A stretch of DNA of 20,221 nt from Botryllus schlosseri (Eukaryota; Chordata; Ascidiacea; Stolidobranchia; Styelidae), in contig ATSW01001768.1 in NCBI GenBank assembly GCA_000444245.1, positions 1-20,221 of the forward strand, read 5' to 3'. Under the pieces are notes generated by a model, which was not told the DNA's origin, did not search any database, and worked only from the letters and a program-made list of their open reading frames with translations. The stretch's first letter is position 1. Each line of letters opens with the position of its first letter. Positions 18,506 through 20,221 of the stretch are shown here, piece after piece. The position numbers and the translations under genes are program-made.

Positions 18506-18991
18506 TAGAGGTCGACCGATATTGATTTTTGCAGGCCGATACCGATACCGATTGTCGACACAAACACAAGGCCGATAACCGATATCATAGGCCGATATTA
18601 ATATGGAAGGAGTGGAGAACCATTTCGCCAAAATACTATATATTAGGCAAGATGGCACTTGTACATGCCACAGAAATCTGAAAAATAAACGAGAAAACTG
18701 AAATTAAAAAGAATTATTGCTTAACTGTGCACAATGTGCACTGCACATTCAATAAAATTCGGGATAACCCAAAAAGCAAAACGTGATACAGAATTGCAGA
18801 TCAGTCCAGTAGAGGTAGATTGTAATGCAGGTAGCATAGTTTCTCTGCATGCTCATCCAGTTAAACTCGTCCTGCAAGGGTAAATCTGACACGTATCGCT
18901 ATTTGCATCTGATTTCTTGAGATCCATAGGCCGATATCGATAATCGGGAAGGTACCAACTATCGGCTTGGTCGATAATCGGTTGACCTCTA
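18506..18991. mobile_element. 486-bp hAT-type MITE with perfect 8-bp target duplication
   Basis: The ends are TAGAGGTCGACCGAT and, reversed, TAGAGGTCAACCGAT, 14 of 15 identical. The flanks are attccgag at 18498-18505 and at 18992-18999, identical. Repeated GGCCGATA/CCGATAC motifs crowd both subterminal regions (18533-18602 and about 18928-18980). No coding capacity. An 8-bp duplication points to the hAT superfamily. Confidence 0.9.
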
Positions 18992-19032
18992 ATTCCGAGG
19001 CTCTTGACGAATTTTGAGTCGTAACGCATAGG

Positions 19033-20073
19033 CAGTAGTTCTCAAACTGTGGTAGGCGAGACGGCCGAGACGATCGCGGTTGGTACGAGAGCGCATCGGC
19101 GATTTTTAATTGTTGTGGAGCAATTTCACGATGGTATCATTGAGTCACATCGGAATCACATTAAACGGAACCAAGCATTCACTGATATTGGCTAGCTAAG
19201 CTACTCGGGCTAACATACTAATGCATCAGTGTAGCAAGGAAGATAAATTTTTCCGGCTATATGGTTAGCACACTAAGGCATCAATACATCAAGATCGAAA
19301 AACTTTAACCATGTCGAAACGAGACTATAATCCAGAATACATAAAGTATATATTGATCGCAATCGAATACGGGGGATAATGTTTGCTACTGTACGTATGG
19401 TTTGTATGAAAACCGTTGTTAACGCGTCCACGAAGCGAGATACCGTAGTGGTATAATCTACCGCTGCAACACCAATGGGTTGGGGGTTCGAGTCCGACCG
19501 AGGTCGACTCCAAAATTTGGAGATTTATCTAGGCTCCTCTTCGCCATCTCATCCGCGTAAGCGATGTCTCAACACGCCTGGATATGGGCCGTGCTACAAG
19601 TCGGCAAATACGGAATCAAGATAAAGACAATCGGCCTGGTGTAAATGACCATTGTAGTCGACGAAACGCCATGAATACCACAAACAAAACAAGTCCAGCC
19701 TGTTAAAACGGCACCTCGATTCACAAAATGCAATAAAGAAGACATGAGATCCCTTGCCTCGGCGTGTTAGTGCGAGGAAGGACTTTCGGTCAATAAAAGG
19801 CCGAGATCGTCCAAGTGAGCCTGGGCAGTGGACATATACTGCTATGTGATATGAATAATGTTATACCCCGCATAGACAATCTTGTCACCTTGTCTACAGA
19901 AAACAGTTGTATTTAGCAAATTAAATCCGCTTTTCGAATTATTCGTTGATGTTATGGTGTGTAAACAGCGCCAATTACTAATGATACTGTTGACTAAAAT
20001 AAGACATTTGTGATCTAGCTAGGTGGTACGCGGTGTAGTATAAAAACGACGGGAAAAAAATTGAGAAACACTG
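19033..20073. mobile_element. Probable hAT element carrying a nested SINE
   Basis: The left end is CAGTAGTTCTCAAACTGTGG; the reversed right end is CAGTGTTTCTCAATTTTTTT. Flanks gcatagg(c) and gcatgggc agree except for one base if the border is allowed to slip by one position. The SINE at 19429-19690 accounts for part of the length. No transposase frame is evident. Confidence 0.6.
19429..19690 (+). mobile_element. tRNA-derived SINE (family 1), most complete copy
   Basis: The head has an A-box-like tagtggtataatc (about 19446-19458) and a perfect B box ggttcgagtcc (19485-19495), the internal RNA polymerase III promoter of tRNA genes. The body follows: ggagatttatctaggctcct, gggccgtgctacaagtcggc, atcggcctggtgtaaatgac, catgaataccacaaacaaaa. 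The two other copies in this window lack the head. Confidence 0.85.
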
Positions 20074-20086
20074 GCATGGGCGTTAT

Positions 20087-20221
20087 AGAGAGAGAGGGAG
20101 AGTCTTTATTTTCATCCAACCAAAATACATAACACACGGCAGTGGTGGTGGTGCAGAAAATATGCATGCACAGTATTCGGTATTAGATAGGAATGATCGA
20201 TAAGACCGTGAAGGTCATCTA
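20087..20221 (-). mobile_element. Partial copy of family 2 SINE, cut by the window end
   Basis: A (GA)n run then tctttattttcatcc, a ggtggtggtgcag block, and gaaggtcatcta at the edge correspond to gagagatcagatttattttc and taaggtcatctgg in the copy at 18073-18320. The rest lies outside the window. Confidence 0.45.

Noticed and set aside
19429-19502. A functional tRNA gene
   Set aside because: The B box is good, but the acceptor stem and a normal anticodon arm cannot be formed by eye, and the sequence continues into a SINE body shared by two other copies.
1-20221. A CRISPR array, prophage or bacterial operon
   Set aside because: No regularly spaced direct repeats, no ribosome binding sites or dense gene order; all coding sequence is split by introns.

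Overview
The window is animal nuclear DNA: split genes with GT/AG introns, many small transposons and tRNA-derived SINEs, and no bacterial features. The short introns (one of 60 nt, one of 69 nt), the density of hAT-like MITEs and the GABA/amino-acid-type transporter genes would fit a tunicate or another marine invertebrate. This placement is inference and I cannot name the species.

The main content is a head-to-tail pair of SLC6 (sodium:neurotransmitter symporter) paralogs on the minus strand. The complete one, gene B, runs from an ATG at 17218 to a TAG at 7668-7670. I can assemble 14 exons whose splice phases all agree, giving 582 residues with all twelve expected membrane segments, the EL2 disulfide pair and three N-glycosylation sequons. 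The second, gene A, starts downstream of it. Only three N-terminal exons are visible (1623-1670, 1076-1182, 891-1021), with exactly the same lengths as their counterparts in gene B; the rest would lie beyond the left edge. Gene B departs from SLC6 consensus at positions that normally bind substrate and the first sodium ion, so it may be an orphan-type carrier with changed specificity or coupling.

Layout from left to right: 1-890 is gene A intron; 891-1670 holds gene A exons; 1671-7667 is intergenic and repeat-rich. That stretch has a hAT-like fragment at 2141-2482, a TTTAAAACA-terminal MITE at 3169-3601, a 659-bp foldback element at 3915-4573, another repeat at 6041-6155, a MITE fragment at 6355-6450, and a 269-bp hairpin MITE at 7008-7276 inside a CCTAACC-like tract. 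Gene B fills 7668-17218; its intron 4 (13388-16397) is enlarged by at least three hAT insertions and a SINE tail. From 17219 to the right edge lie nested SINEs and two hAT elements.

Several mobile elements have flanking target-site duplications readable by eye: 13920-15333 (8/8), 18506-18991 (8/8), 13654-13866 (7/8), a SINE at 17470-17681 (10/11) and, less cleanly, 19033-20073. No transposase, LINE or retroviral coding region was recognised. I saw no CRISPR array and no functional tRNA or rRNA gene.
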